From a virus, in the IMG/VR virus record IMGVR_UViG_3300030419_003648, positions 35,883-99,882 of that record: a stretch of 64,000 bases of DNA; one strand, 5' to 3'. Below, one piece after another: positions 25,257 to 33,559 of the stretch. The translations under genes were made by a program, and so were the position numbers. The notes beneath the pieces were generated by a model. It ran no database searches, was not told the DNA's origin, and worked only from the letters and a program-made list of their open reading frames with translations. How positions within the stretch are numbered: position 1 is the first letter of the stretch; the number at the start of each line of letters is the position of its first letter.

Positions 25257-25908
25257 AATTTTTATTGGTTGGGACAGTAGAGAAACAGACGCTTACCAAG
25301 TTTGTATTGATTCTCTACAAAAACACTCATCTCAAAAACTTGACATTACACCAATAGTCAAAGATACACTCATTGACACTGGTGAGTATTATAGACCACA
25401 GCCAGAAGCTGGATCTGTTGAGTTTACTTATACTAGATTCTTAACTCCATACTTAGCAGAGTTTAATGATTGGGCTTTGTTCATAGATTGTGACTTTTTG
25501 TTTACTAGAGATGTGGCTGAATTATTTGCTATGGCAGATGATAAATACGCATTAATGTGCGCTAAGCATGATTATATTCCTAAAAATGCAGTAAAGATGG
25601 ATGGTCAAAAACAAGTTTCCTACCCAAGAAAAAATTGGTCTAGCTGTATATTGTGGAACTGTGGACATCCTGCAAATGCAATACTAAATCCAGATGTGGT
25701 TAGTAAGGAGTCTGGAGCGTTTTTGCATAGATTTTATTGGCTACCAGATGAATTAATTGGAAGTATTCCTATTGAATGGAATTGGCTAGAAGGAGAATAC
25801 GACAAGCCTGATGTTCCTCCTGCGGCAATTCACTTTACAAATGGAGGCCCTTGGTTTGATGAGTGGCAAGACGTAGACTATGCTGATTTGTGGAGATCGT
25901 ACCTGTGA
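25246..25908 (+). CDS. GT-A glycosyltransferase (family 8-like)
   Basis: A 220-residue GT-A enzyme. It starts KIFIGWDSRETDAYQVCIDS, the typical opening of a group related to family 8 transferases, and has the metal-binding DxD in LFIDCDFLFTRDV (Asp81, Asp83). SSCILWNCGHPAN and a C-terminal AIHFTNGGPWFDEW fit acceptor and metal sites. TTGGAGG at 25230-25236 gives a strong ribosome-binding site for ATG 25246. It overlaps the end of the HAD-nucleotidyltransferase gene and is followed by a GTGA junction with the first of three related GT-B-like genes. Confidence 0.78.
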   Translation: MTLKIFIGWDSRETDAYQVCIDSLQKHSSQKLDITPIVKDTLIDTGEYYRPQPEAGSVEFTYTRFLTPYLAEFNDWALFIDCDFLFTRDVAELFAMADDKYALMCAKHDYIPKNAVKMDGQKQVSYPRKNWSSCILWNCGHPANAILNPDVVSKESGAFLHRFYWLPDELIGSIPIEWNWLEGEYDKPDVPPAAIHFTNGGPWFDEWQDVDYADLWRSYL

Positions 25909-26831
25909 GCATTAATGTTTACAACATTAAACGCAACAGAAAAATATACTCAACAATGTGCGATGCCTTTGTAAAAGGTCTTAAAAAACATAACGTCGCG
26001 TACAAATACTACGATAAATTACGCACTCCTAAAAGCTGCGACTTAGCCGTATGTTTTACAAATGCACCTTCAACAAAAAAAATAATAGAGAAGCAATATG
26101 AAGATAGAAATAAATACCTTAGATTAGACAGAGGTCGCTTTCGTCTAAATGGAATAACAAATATTAAAAACAGAAATGACCTAGAGTTTATATATTGCAA
26201 CCTATTTGACAAAGATTACATTTCAAATTACTACATAAAAAACAAGCCTAACGATAGGCTTATCAAGTTTAATAATTTTGGCATACAAATAAGGCCGTTT
26301 AAAACAAAAGGATGCGTTTTAATACCAGAACAAGTACGCCCTGAAGGTGGATACAATAAGCCAGAAAAACTAAGAGGTCACAAATTTGATAGCTGGATAG
26401 AATGGTCAAAAAACATTTGTAATTTAATAAAGTCTAAAACCGATTTACAAGTAAGAATTAGAAGACATCCCAATAGAAATTTTTGGAAAGATTTTAATGA
26501 CCATGTAGAAGAAGTTTTCAACGACATAGAATTTAGCTATGGAGAAAAAGTAGATCTTAAACAAGATCTAAAAGATGTTTCAAGGCTTATAACCATCAGC
26601 TCTAAATGTTCAATCGAAGCATTTTTTAATGGTGTAAACATTTTTGTGGAAGACAAGAGTTCAGTTGTTAAAGACGTTTCAAATAAAATGAATAATTTAG
26701 AATCCCCTATAAAATTTAATAGACAGCAATGGCTTCAAGATATGTCTTACACTCATTGGACTATTGATGAAATTTCTAATGGTGACTATTGGCAATACTA
26801 CAAAACGTTTTTAGAAAGAGATGAGGCATGA
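25905..26831 (+). CDS. GT-B-like protein, KpsC/capsule-type (paralogue 1 of 3)
   Basis: A 308-residue protein related to the products at 28500 and 29405. Shared features are an N-terminal Rossmann region with an activity-like MCDAFVKGLKKHN, the motif VRIRRHPNRNF, a later SRLITISSKCSIEAFFNGV and a Trp-rich end (QWLQDMSYTHWTIDEISNG). The HP-containing loop and the SS/TSN-x-A pattern recall capsule Kdo transferases of the KpsC group and other nucleotide-sugar GT-B enzymes. I chose the GTG at 25905 (GTGA overlap, GGAG nine bases upstream) over the GTG at 25890. Substrate unknown. Confidence 0.62.
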   Translation: MSINVYNIKRNRKIYSTMCDAFVKGLKKHNVAYKYYDKLRTPKSCDLAVCFTNAPSTKKIIEKQYEDRNKYLRLDRGRFRLNGITNIKNRNDLEFIYCNLFDKDYISNYYIKNKPNDRLIKFNNFGIQIRPFKTKGCVLIPEQVRPEGGYNKPEKLRGHKFDSWIEWSKNICNLIKSKTDLQVRIRRHPNRNFWKDFNDHVEEVFNDIEFSYGEKVDLKQDLKDVSRLITISSKCSIEAFFNGVNIFVEDKSSVVKDVSNKMNNLESPIKFNRQQWLQDMSYTHWTIDEISNGDYWQYYKTFLERDEA

Positions 26832-27766
26832 AAATTGCAATCTGTATATCAGGATCTTTGAGGCAGTTTGTTACATGCTATGCCAACCTGCAAGAAAATA
26901 TACTCAATAGCTTAGACGAAAACGGAGTTGAATATGATTTCTTTTTAAGCACTTGGAAAGATGAATATGGTTATGAAAAAATTAATTTTGAAGACGAAGA
27001 AACATTTGAATATGCCCTGAATTTGTATAAACCAAAAAAATATAACTATGAAATTTACAGTAATGAAAAGAGGAAAAAACTAGCCGAAGAATCAGGGCTA
27101 GCTAAGCATCAAAAAAAATACAAAGATCAAAAGACAAGCAGTTCCTACAAAGAAGCAGTCACGGGAGGAAAATATGCTAATAATTCGGTAGGACAGCTTT
27201 ACAATATATACAAGGCAAACGAAGTCAAAAAAGAATACGAACAAGAAAATAATTTTACATATGACTACGTAATAAGATACAGATTTGACAATATGATCAT
27301 AAATTTAGAAAAGCACCCCAAGATTGCTTTTTTTGATTTTGTAAAAACAATAGAAAAAAACCATTTATATTTTCCTAAAACTAGATGGTATTATCCGCGT
27401 ATAGATTCACGAACGGGTTACAACGATACTGATCACTATGAGGAAATAGAAAATTTGCAAGTAGTGCCTTCTTGTCCAGATGACAAATTCGCTATAGGGC
27501 ATTCTAAAGAAATGGATATACTTTCCTCTATATATCCTAACCTGCCTAGAATAATCGAAGTAGGTATGGAAAAATATAGAGTTTATCCTAGTATTCATTA
27601 CATGATGAAGTTCATGTGCGACGAAAATAAAATCCAAGCAGTTCCATCCCCTTATATCTTCAATATTTACTACAAGTGTGCAGGTCTCCGAGAAGAAGGG
27701 TCAAATAACTCACTGACGCACTTAAGAAAAGTAGAGAAAAAGAAAAAAAAGAAAGGAAAGAAATGA
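26828..27766 (+). CDS. Putative glycosyltransferase-like protein with poly-Lys tail
   Basis: A 312-residue protein beginning KIAICISGSLRQF, an opening shared by a little-studied group of putative sugar-transferring proteins in viruses and bacteria. YDYVIRYRFDNMIINL could hold a DxD-like acidic site (RFDNM), and SCPDDKFAIGHSKEMD matches a typical later motif of that group. The C-terminus ends in an unusual Lys-only stretch (VEKKKKKKGKK), likely disordered and basic. It is joined to both neighbours by ATGA overlaps. Its enzymatic activity is inferred, not shown. Confidence 0.58.
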   Translation: MKIAICISGSLRQFVTCYANLQENILNSLDENGVEYDFFLSTWKDEYGYEKINFEDEETFEYALNLYKPKKYNYEIYSNEKRKKLAEESGLAKHQKKYKDQKTSSSYKEAVTGGKYANNSVGQLYNIYKANEVKKEYEQENNFTYDYVIRYRFDNMIINLEKHPKIAFFDFVKTIEKNHLYFPKTRWYYPRIDSRTGYNDTDHYEEIENLQVVPSCPDDKFAIGHSKEMDILSSIYPNLPRIIEVGMEKYRVYPSIHYMMKFMCDENKIQAVPSPYIFNIYYKCAGLREEGSNNSLTHLRKVEKKKKKKGKK

Positions 27767-28506
27767 TTCTATACGTAACGTCTTTTAATAAAAATCTCTA
27801 CCAAGTTACTGGTAGAAGCATGATAGAGTCTTTCGTAAAATGGAAAACCGAAGGAGATCTACTTATAACATTTGAAGACGGTATAGACTCAGACATACCA
27901 AAGCATAGAAAATTTTTATTTCATGATCTAGACAAAGATGAGTTTCTAAAAAACTGGCTAAAAGAAAACGAAGACATAATCCCTATAGCTTACGGTGGTA
28001 AATTTGTTGGAACTTTTGCAAACAAGTTTAATAGAAGAGCTGCTTGTTGGTTTAGAAAAATAGTCGCTGTCAAAGCTTCGTTAGATTTGGGTTACGATAA
28101 AGTTATATTTGTAGATAGTGACAGTGTATTTAAAAAGAAAATAACCGAAGAATATGTTGATGAAGTTTTAGAAGGAAATTCCATGTTTTACCATCTAGGT
28201 GATCTTAGAATCAAAAGAAATATGGGTATAGAATCTGGTTTTATTGGATGGGATCTAAAAAACGGTGGAAGAGAATATCTTGATACTGTAATTGAATCAT
28301 TCAAAAGTGGGGACTTTAGAAAATATATAAGATGGGATGACGGATACGTATTTAGAATGATAGTCGAAGAGAACCCACAAATCAAAACTAAAGATGTAAC
28401 AGAAGGTTTAAATCTTTTAGAAGTAATTCCAAATGGCCCTTTTAGAAATTTTATTAGACATGATAAAGGAATACACGGAAGAGAGTTTGGTGAAATGATA
28501 TGGTAA
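27763..28506 (+). CDS. GT-A glycosyltransferase (family 8-like)
   Basis: A 247-residue GT-A enzyme. ILYVTSFNKNLYQVTG opens a Rossmann-like fold, CWFRKIVAVKASLDLGYDKV leads to the metal-binding DxD in IFVDSDSVFKK (Asp118, Asp120). IESGFIGWDLKNGG is a typical acceptor-side motif, and WDDGYVFRMI follows. It is a second GT-A enzyme after the one at 25246 and likely transfers a different sugar. Overlaps: ATGA at its start and seven bases with the next gene. Confidence 0.78.
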   Translation: MILYVTSFNKNLYQVTGRSMIESFVKWKTEGDLLITFEDGIDSDIPKHRKFLFHDLDKDEFLKNWLKENEDIIPIAYGGKFVGTFANKFNRRAACWFRKIVAVKASLDLGYDKVIFVDSDSVFKKKITEEYVDEVLEGNSMFYHLGDLRIKRNMGIESGFIGWDLKNGGREYLDTVIESFKSGDFRKYIRWDDGYVFRMIVEENPQIKTKDVTEGLNLLEVIPNGPFRNFIRHDKGIHGREFGEMIW

Positions 28507-29408
28507 AAGTGGCGATTTGTTACACAAAAGACAATAAGTCTGGAAATGGTATTTGCGATGCTTTTGTAAGAGGTGTAGCTGCTAACGGAGATACTCCAGT
28601 ACGAATTAAAAACTTAGTAGAGTTAGATTTAATGGAGGGGTGTGATGTATCTTTTCAGGTTTGCGAACATCCAGATTTTGCATCGCTCGAAGCAGATAAC
28701 TTCAGAGCTTTGTGTCAAAAAAAATCGAAAGAATTAGGAATACAAAGAATAGTTGCGGATGCCGGATTTATAAGACACGAAAGGACAAACTATAAAAAGC
28801 AATTTGGTATCGGAACTCATTACTCAGTAGGTCTAAACGGTGTGAAGAACCACGCTGAATTTTTTAATCAAGACTCTCCGAGTAAACGGTGGAAAAAGCT
28901 AAAAATAGAAATGATGCCTTGGCAAACGAATGACGAAGGCCATATATTAGTTTTAGGTCAAAATAACAAAGGTATAGGCACAACAAATATCAGAAAGATT
29001 AACCCAGATCCAGAAAAATGGTTTAGACACGAAGTTGAAAAATTGAAATCATTTGAAAGACGTATTGTTTTTAGACCTCACCCTACAGAAAAACGTTATA
29101 GATTTATAGACGATGAAAGCGGAATGGGTGTTGATATTAGTCAATATAGCAATCTTGAAAACGATCTCAAAGATTGTTTTGCCGTATTTTCTCCAACATC
29201 AAATGCTGCGGTGGATGCAATCATTAGAGGTATACCTGTTATTACCAATGACTCTTTATCTATTGTGAAAGAGGTAGCTAGCCCAAGCATGGAAGATATA
29301 AGAAGACCAGACAGGACTCAATGGGCATACAATTTAGCTTACGCTCAATGGAACATCAATGAAATGAGTATTGGTATTTGTTGGAAACATATAAAACAAA
29401 ACCTATGA
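28500..29408 (+). CDS. GT-B-like protein, KpsC/capsule-type (paralogue 2 of 3)
   Basis: A 302-residue relative of the products at 25905 and 29405 and the clearest of the three. It has an IVFRPHPTEKRYRF loop, SNLENDLKDCFAVFSPTSN and AAVDAIIRGIPVITND, which match the donor-binding end of capsule-type GT-B enzymes. The C-terminus (RTQWAYNLAYAQWNINEMS) is Trp-rich. The N-terminal third differs most between paralogues, as expected if acceptors differ. Enzyme activity is inferred from family resemblance; the substrate is unknown. Confidence 0.65.
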   Translation: MVKVAICYTKDNKSGNGICDAFVRGVAANGDTPVRIKNLVELDLMEGCDVSFQVCEHPDFASLEADNFRALCQKKSKELGIQRIVADAGFIRHERTNYKKQFGIGTHYSVGLNGVKNHAEFFNQDSPSKRWKKLKIEMMPWQTNDEGHILVLGQNNKGIGTTNIRKINPDPEKWFRHEVEKLKSFERRIVFRPHPTEKRYRFIDDESGMGVDISQYSNLENDLKDCFAVFSPTSNAAVDAIIRGIPVITNDSLSIVKEVASPSMEDIRRPDRTQWAYNLAYAQWNINEMSIGICWKHIKQNL

Positions 29409-30286
29409 ATATCTTATATGCATACAGAAACAAACTAACTCCTCTGATACACAAGGCGATAATTCAAGGGTTTTCTATACCGCCATCGTCAGCAGTTGAA
29501 ATAAGCCAAATAAAAAACTTGGATCTTTCAGTTTATGACTTTGTAATTATTTTTGGAGTCATATCAAGAAAAGCAAAAGTAGCAGCTGAGAATGCCGGTG
29601 TCAAAATTATTTTTATTGACAAAAGCCATATAAGACTTTCTAAATTTAGACATATAGACGAAGAAAGTTTTTTTAGAATCACAATAGATTCTTGGAACCC
29701 TTTCCGCCACTACAAAACTTTTGAAGATAGACAAGATAGAGGAAAAGCAATAAGGACTTACAATGGAAATTTTCCTGATGAGATAAAGCCTTTCAATCAA
29801 GGCTCTAAAATTCTTTTTGCTGGCAGCTCTGAGAAGTATCACAAATACCATAATCTTTCTCATCCAACTGAATATGCTAAATCAGTTATGAAAGAAGTAA
29901 AAAAATACACTGATATGGAAATTGTGTACAGGCCCAAAAGAACTTGGAGGGGAAAAGAAAAAATATGTGGCTCTGAATGGGAAGGAGACAAAAGACTTTT
30001 TTCTCAAGTTTTAAAGAAGGTACATCCTTATTGCGTAATTACACATGGAAGCAATTGCTGTATAGACTCATTGTATTCTGGATATCCTACTTTAATTTTA
30101 GGTGATGCTGCAACAAAACCAATATCGTCAACAAAAATTGAAGACATAAACAGTTTGTATCTAGCTACTAAAGAAGAAAAATATAAACTGTCAAATAGCA
30201 TCGGGTGTTTTAATTGGAAGTTAAAAGAAATGTCTAGTGGCGAAATGCTTACTACCCTAAACCCAATACTGGAAAAGGAACTATAA
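29405..30286 (+). CDS. GT-B-like protein, KpsC/capsule-type (paralogue 3 of 3)
   Basis: A 293-residue relative of the genes at 25905 and 28500. The start ATG at 29405 overlaps the upstream stop in ATGA; the longer frame from 29378 begins inside that gene. Shared landmarks are MEIVYRPKRTWRGKEK, YCVITHGSNCCIDSLYSGY and PTLILGDAA, then a final WKLKEMSSGEM. The usual HP of the R-x-HP loop is replaced by RPKR, so the catalytic site may be altered. It is followed one base later by the methyltransferase-kinase-like gene. Confidence 0.58.
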   Translation: MNILYAYRNKLTPLIHKAIIQGFSIPPSSAVEISQIKNLDLSVYDFVIIFGVISRKAKVAAENAGVKIIFIDKSHIRLSKFRHIDEESFFRITIDSWNPFRHYKTFEDRQDRGKAIRTYNGNFPDEIKPFNQGSKILFAGSSEKYHKYHNLSHPTEYAKSVMKEVKKYTDMEIVYRPKRTWRGKEKICGSEWEGDKRLFSQVLKKVHPYCVITHGSNCCIDSLYSGYPTLILGDAATKPISSTKIEDINSLYLATKEEKYKLSNSIGCFNWKLKEMSSGEMLTTLNPILEKEL

Positions 30287-30287
30287 A

Positions 30288-31409
30288 GTGTCTAAATATC
30301 AATATCAGCCACATTGGGTTAAAGGTGAAATAGTAAAAGAGGGATTAAGAGGCTCTGAGGATAGGTATAAGGAAATAAGAAAGTTTTGCAACGCTTATAA
30401 CCGTCCATTTTCAGTCCTAGACTTAGGTGCAAATTTTGGTTACTTTTCTCTTCGTCTCGCAGCAGAATTCGACTGTCATGTAACAATGATTGAGAAGGCA
30501 AAGGGCATAACGCCACAGCTTCAAAACTTGTGTGTTAAAAATGAAGCCAACAACGTGACACTTTTAAAACATAATGCATCAATAGAAACTTTAAAAGCTT
30601 TAAGTAAAGTTGAAAAATTTGACGTTATTTTAGCTATGAGTGTTATACATTACTTTGAAGATGCCAATGAAGCCATCAAGATTCTAAGGGGTATGTGTGA
30701 CCATTTATTAATTGAGCTTCCAGTATCAGAAGACGCTGCACATCCAAACGTGGTAGAAAAAATAATCGTGCCTGACGACGCAATTTTGCTATCTAAATTT
30801 CGTACTCACATAGGCTCAGTTAGACCTTTTTATTTGATGAATAGCACAAGGATGTCGAGCGTCGTAGAAGGTTGGAGCGATAAATATTTTGGAGAATTTA
30901 TGAAAAAAGAGTCTATCTTCAAGATGTATTCAAATTTTGATGAAAAATATATAATTTACACCAATAGACTAAAATCAAGAGGTCAAAAAATCCTAAAAAC
31001 AAAAGGAAAAAAACACAATAGTGTAGAAGCCAAGTTAGCTAGAGTATTAGAAAAACAAGCAGGCAGGCGTTTAAAATTTTCCTATAGAGATATCATTCCC
31101 GGAATTAACCTTATGACTTATTTCAATATGGGTGGTCAATATCCAACAAAACAATCTATACTAGATGATATATCAGGTTATGACGAACCGCATGGAGATA
31201 TAAGACCTTGGAATATTATACTCACGAATGACGGCGCAAAAATTTTTGATAAAAAGTCTCAAGAGCTTTTGAATATCACAAAGGAATTAGACGAGTATAA
31301 TTTACAAAAAACTATCGAGTGGATTGAAAACACCAAAATACAAGATGATCCAATTAGACCAATTGATATACGCATCGAAAATCACTATACAACAGCGAGA
31401 AAAAAATGA
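30288..31409 (+). CDS. SAM methyltransferase with C-terminal kinase-like remnant (WbdD-like plan)
   Basis: A 373-residue protein in two parts. Residues 1-210 are a class I methyltransferase: SVLDLGANFGYFSLRLA (motif I, about 42-56) and EKFDVILAMSVIHYFEDANE (motif II region). Residues 290-330 carry EPHGDIRPWNIILTNDGAKIFD, with His302, Asp304, Asn309 and Asp321 in the order of a kinase catalytic loop and metal-binding Asp. There is no room for a normal kinase N-lobe. In E. coli O9a, WbdD is a methyltransferase fused to a kinase that caps O-antigen chains; this may be a shortened relative or a terminator. Start is GTG 30288 with AAGGAA seven bases upstream. Confidence 0.7.
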   Translation: MSKYQYQPHWVKGEIVKEGLRGSEDRYKEIRKFCNAYNRPFSVLDLGANFGYFSLRLAAEFDCHVTMIEKAKGITPQLQNLCVKNEANNVTLLKHNASIETLKALSKVEKFDVILAMSVIHYFEDANEAIKILRGMCDHLLIELPVSEDAAHPNVVEKIIVPDDAILLSKFRTHIGSVRPFYLMNSTRMSSVVEGWSDKYFGEFMKKESIFKMYSNFDEKYIIYTNRLKSRGQKILKTKGKKHNSVEAKLARVLEKQAGRRLKFSYRDIIPGINLMTYFNMGGQYPTKQSILDDISGYDEPHGDIRPWNIILTNDGAKIFDKKSQELLNITKELDEYNLQKTIEWIENTKIQDDPIRPIDIRIENHYTTARKK

Positions 31410-31771
31410 GCCATAAGACACTTACAGGAGCAATACAGGGAAAATTTTGGGGAACCACGCAATGTTTCTTTGAAAATTCTACAAGCGAAGTCCATTATAT
31501 AGAAGCTAAAAAGGGTGGTTATTGCTCTAGACATCATCACAAAAATAAATGGAATAGATTTATTGTGTTAGAAGGTGCTTTAAAGGTTATAATATATAAG
31601 CAGGATAGTGAGGATGAGACAATACTAACTGATGGCATGTTCTCAGATGTACCTCCCGGAGTTGACCATAGGTTTGAAGCTTTAAAAAATACAAAAGCGC
31701 TAGAAGTCTACTGGATTGATGGACTAGATCCTAATGATATCGTCAGAAAAGATAGTGGCGGAACTAAATAA
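31406..31771 (+). CDS. Cupin, mannose-6-phosphate-isomerase-like
   Basis: A 121-residue single-domain cupin. The first metal motif is GGYCSRHHHKNKWNRFIVLEG with His43, His44 and His45 and a later Glu56; the second is VPPGVDHRFEA with His88. In sugar clusters such proteins are isomerases, epimerases or regulators acting on phosphorylated sugars. The exact activity cannot be fixed from sequence. It starts in an ATGA overlap with the methyltransferase gene and overlaps the next gene by 38 bases. Confidence 0.8.
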   Translation: MSHKTLTGAIQGKFWGTTQCFFENSTSEVHYIEAKKGGYCSRHHHKNKWNRFIVLEGALKVIIYKQDSEDETILTDGMFSDVPPGVDHRFEALKNTKALEVYWIDGLDPNDIVRKDSGGTK

Positions 31772-32438
31772 ACCCGCATTGATCGTAGGATCAGCTCCAT
31801 CTGTTGAAATGGAAATTGATCTAAGCGATTTCTTCGTATGCTCAACTGGCAAGGCTTTGTACGCATTAGACAAAGCCCATGTAGTGGCATCGTTAGATTT
31901 GGTAAGAATAGTTCATAACATATCAAACTTCAAAAGAAGATGGGATAAGTATCTAATACCCAGCTTTATAACTAACAACGAGTGGTGTAGTAACAAAAGC
32001 GAGCTGAATGAAATTTTTTGCAGAGGTTATCATCAATACCTTTACAAGAAAGCTCCTCTCTATTCCAGAATGTTTTTTAATGAATTTGACTTTTTGAGTT
32101 GCACTAAACCTTCTTCCGAAGAAACCGCTAACTACCCCAATGTTTCATACGAAGACGCAGACGATATCATAGACTTTAAGAAGTTTAACTGCGAAAAGTT
32201 TGACAGGTGTGATGTAAGCGACCCTTATGATTTTCTAAAGATAGAAAACAAAACCAAATTAAAGAATATATCTAGCAGTCTACACATCTTAATAAACTGG
32301 CTTAATGACAGAGGTGTCAAAAAAGTATACACTCTTGGAGTAACTGACACTCATAAAAGCTGGAAAGATACTAAAAGAATATTAGAACTCTATCAAATGG
32401 AATATGAAAGGCTAGAAGATGATACTAATATCTCATAG
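31734..32438 (+). CDS. Putative DUF115/GT-like protein
   Basis: A 234-residue protein with a Rossmann-like start, PALIVGSAPSVEMEI, and a region resembling proteins of the MptE/DUF115 or sialyltransferase-like kind (CSTGKALYALDKAHVVASLD). These families are found in glycan clusters. NDRGVKKVYTLGVTDTH near the end looks like another Rossmann strand. It overlaps the upstream cupin gene by 38 bases and the GDPD-like gene by 20; the ATG at 31734 is a reasonable start, but an in-frame GTG at 31755 is possible. Function is not settled. Confidence 0.5.
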   Translation: MISSEKIVAELNKPALIVGSAPSVEMEIDLSDFFVCSTGKALYALDKAHVVASLDLVRIVHNISNFKRRWDKYLIPSFITNNEWCSNKSELNEIFCRGYHQYLYKKAPLYSRMFFNEFDFLSCTKPSSEETANYPNVSYEDADDIIDFKKFNCEKFDRCDVSDPYDFLKIENKTKLKNISSSLHILINWLNDRGVKKVYTLGVTDTHKSWKDTKRILELYQMEYERLEDDTNIS

Positions 32439-32892
32439 AGGAAACGTCTACGGTCCAAAGCCTGAGTTAGAGAATAACCCAAGATATATTCAATCGGCTC
32501 TTGATGCAGGCTATCAAGTAGAAATAGATGTTTGGAAGTTAAAAGACTCTTGGCTTCTAGGACATGACGAGCCATACTACGAAACATACACAGACTTTTT
32601 AAAGAAAAAAGGTTTGCTCCTACACGCTAAAAACTTAGAAGCGTTAAAAGGCTTGCTTGAATTAGATGTTCATTGCTTCTGGCATCAAGAAGACCATTAT
32701 ACAATCACAAGTAGAGGCTTGATAATTAGTTATCCGGGATATGCTTCTGGCGCTGGTGTGATTTGTATGAAGCCAGAGCTACTATCAATGGATACAATTT
32801 CAGATTGTGACGCGATATGCTCAGATTATGTTGGTGTTTATAGGGACGTTACTCCTCCAGAAGAAAGAATAGACTTCAGTGCCACACGATGA
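32419..32892 (+). CDS. Glycerophosphodiester-phosphodiesterase-like protein
   Basis: A 157-residue protein with the core of the GDPD TIM-barrel: ISHRGN with His6 and Arg7, GYQVEIDVW with Glu35 and Asp37, and LLGHDEPYY with His49. These match the metal and catalytic residues of glycerophosphodiesterases. It is much shorter than the usual 240-300 residues, so only part of the barrel is present. It may hydrolyse a phosphodiester in a lipid or teichoic-acid-like glycan, or just bind it. The genes on both sides are sugar genes. Confidence 0.62.
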   Translation: MILISHRGNVYGPKPELENNPRYIQSALDAGYQVEIDVWKLKDSWLLGHDEPYYETYTDFLKKKGLLLHAKNLEALKGLLELDVHCFWHQEDHYTITSRGLIISYPGYASGAGVICMKPELLSMDTISDCDAICSDYVGVYRDVTPPEERIDFSATR

Positions 32893-33559
32893 TGTCACAT
32901 TAATAATACAAGGCCCAGTTTCACACAACGGAAAATTGGGCAAGGGGATACTTAATATTCCAACATACAAAAAGTTCGTCGGCAAGATAATAATATCGAC
33001 TTGGATATCACCAGAAGTAAAACCATCAAAAAGATTTCTAATAAACAATGATGTGACTTATTTGGAAGATAGCCCTTCAAAGTATGAATCTTTTTTTAAT
33101 TGGCATAACGTAAACTACCAAACAGTCACATCCTTAAACGGTGTAAATAAAACAAAAACTGAGTATGTTATAAAAAGCAGGTCAGATGAGTATTATACTG
33201 ATCTTTCCTCTTTTATTGAAAAAATGAAATTCTACGGCGAATGTTTGATTACTTCAGAACCTTTTTATAGAGAAGCGCGAACCCCAAGAAGCATATCAGA
33301 CCATTTAATGGGAGGAAAAACGTCAAAAATAAAATCAATGTTTACTGCGGTTTATGAAAAGTGTAAAAACAATGAAGTACAATTAACTAGTCCTACCTAC
33401 GCTCCAGAGGATTTGTATAGAGATAATTTTGATGGGGCAAACATGACAATAAAAATGAATCAACTTGGACAATTTTGGTCTAAAGTTGGAAACAACAGAA
33501 TAACTAGGAAGCAATATGACGAAAATTTTAGTGACGGGCGGAGGCGGGTACGTAGGTAA
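32879..33559 (+). CDS. WavE-like LPS synthesis protein
   Basis: A 226-residue protein resembling the WavE family of lipopolysaccharide core enzymes. The conserved N-terminal block VTLIIQGPV (residues 6-14), IIISTWISPE and TEYVIKSRSDEYY with Arg101 and Asp103 are visible. WavE is needed for LPS core synthesis in Vibrio, and relatives are probable glycosyltransferases. The start is GTG 32879, which places the conserved block at the usual distance from the N-terminus. The last 44 bases overlap the following epimerase gene. Confidence 0.72.
   Translation: MPHDDVTLIIQGPVSHNGKLGKGILNIPTYKKFVGKIIISTWISPEVKPSKRFLINNDVTYLEDSPSKYESFFNWHNVNYQTVTSLNGVNKTKTEYVIKSRSDEYYTDLSSFIEKMKFYGECLITSEPFYREARTPRSISDHLMGGKTSKIKSMFTAVYEKCKNNEVQLTSPTYAPEDLYRDNFDGANMTIKMNQLGQFWSKVGNNRITRKQYDENFSDGRRRVRR

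Noticed and set aside
30288-31409. Complete bifunctional methyltransferase-kinase
   Set aside because: The segment before HGDIRPWN is too short for a kinase N-lobe and has no clear VAxK-type Lys, so I call it only a kinase-like remnant.
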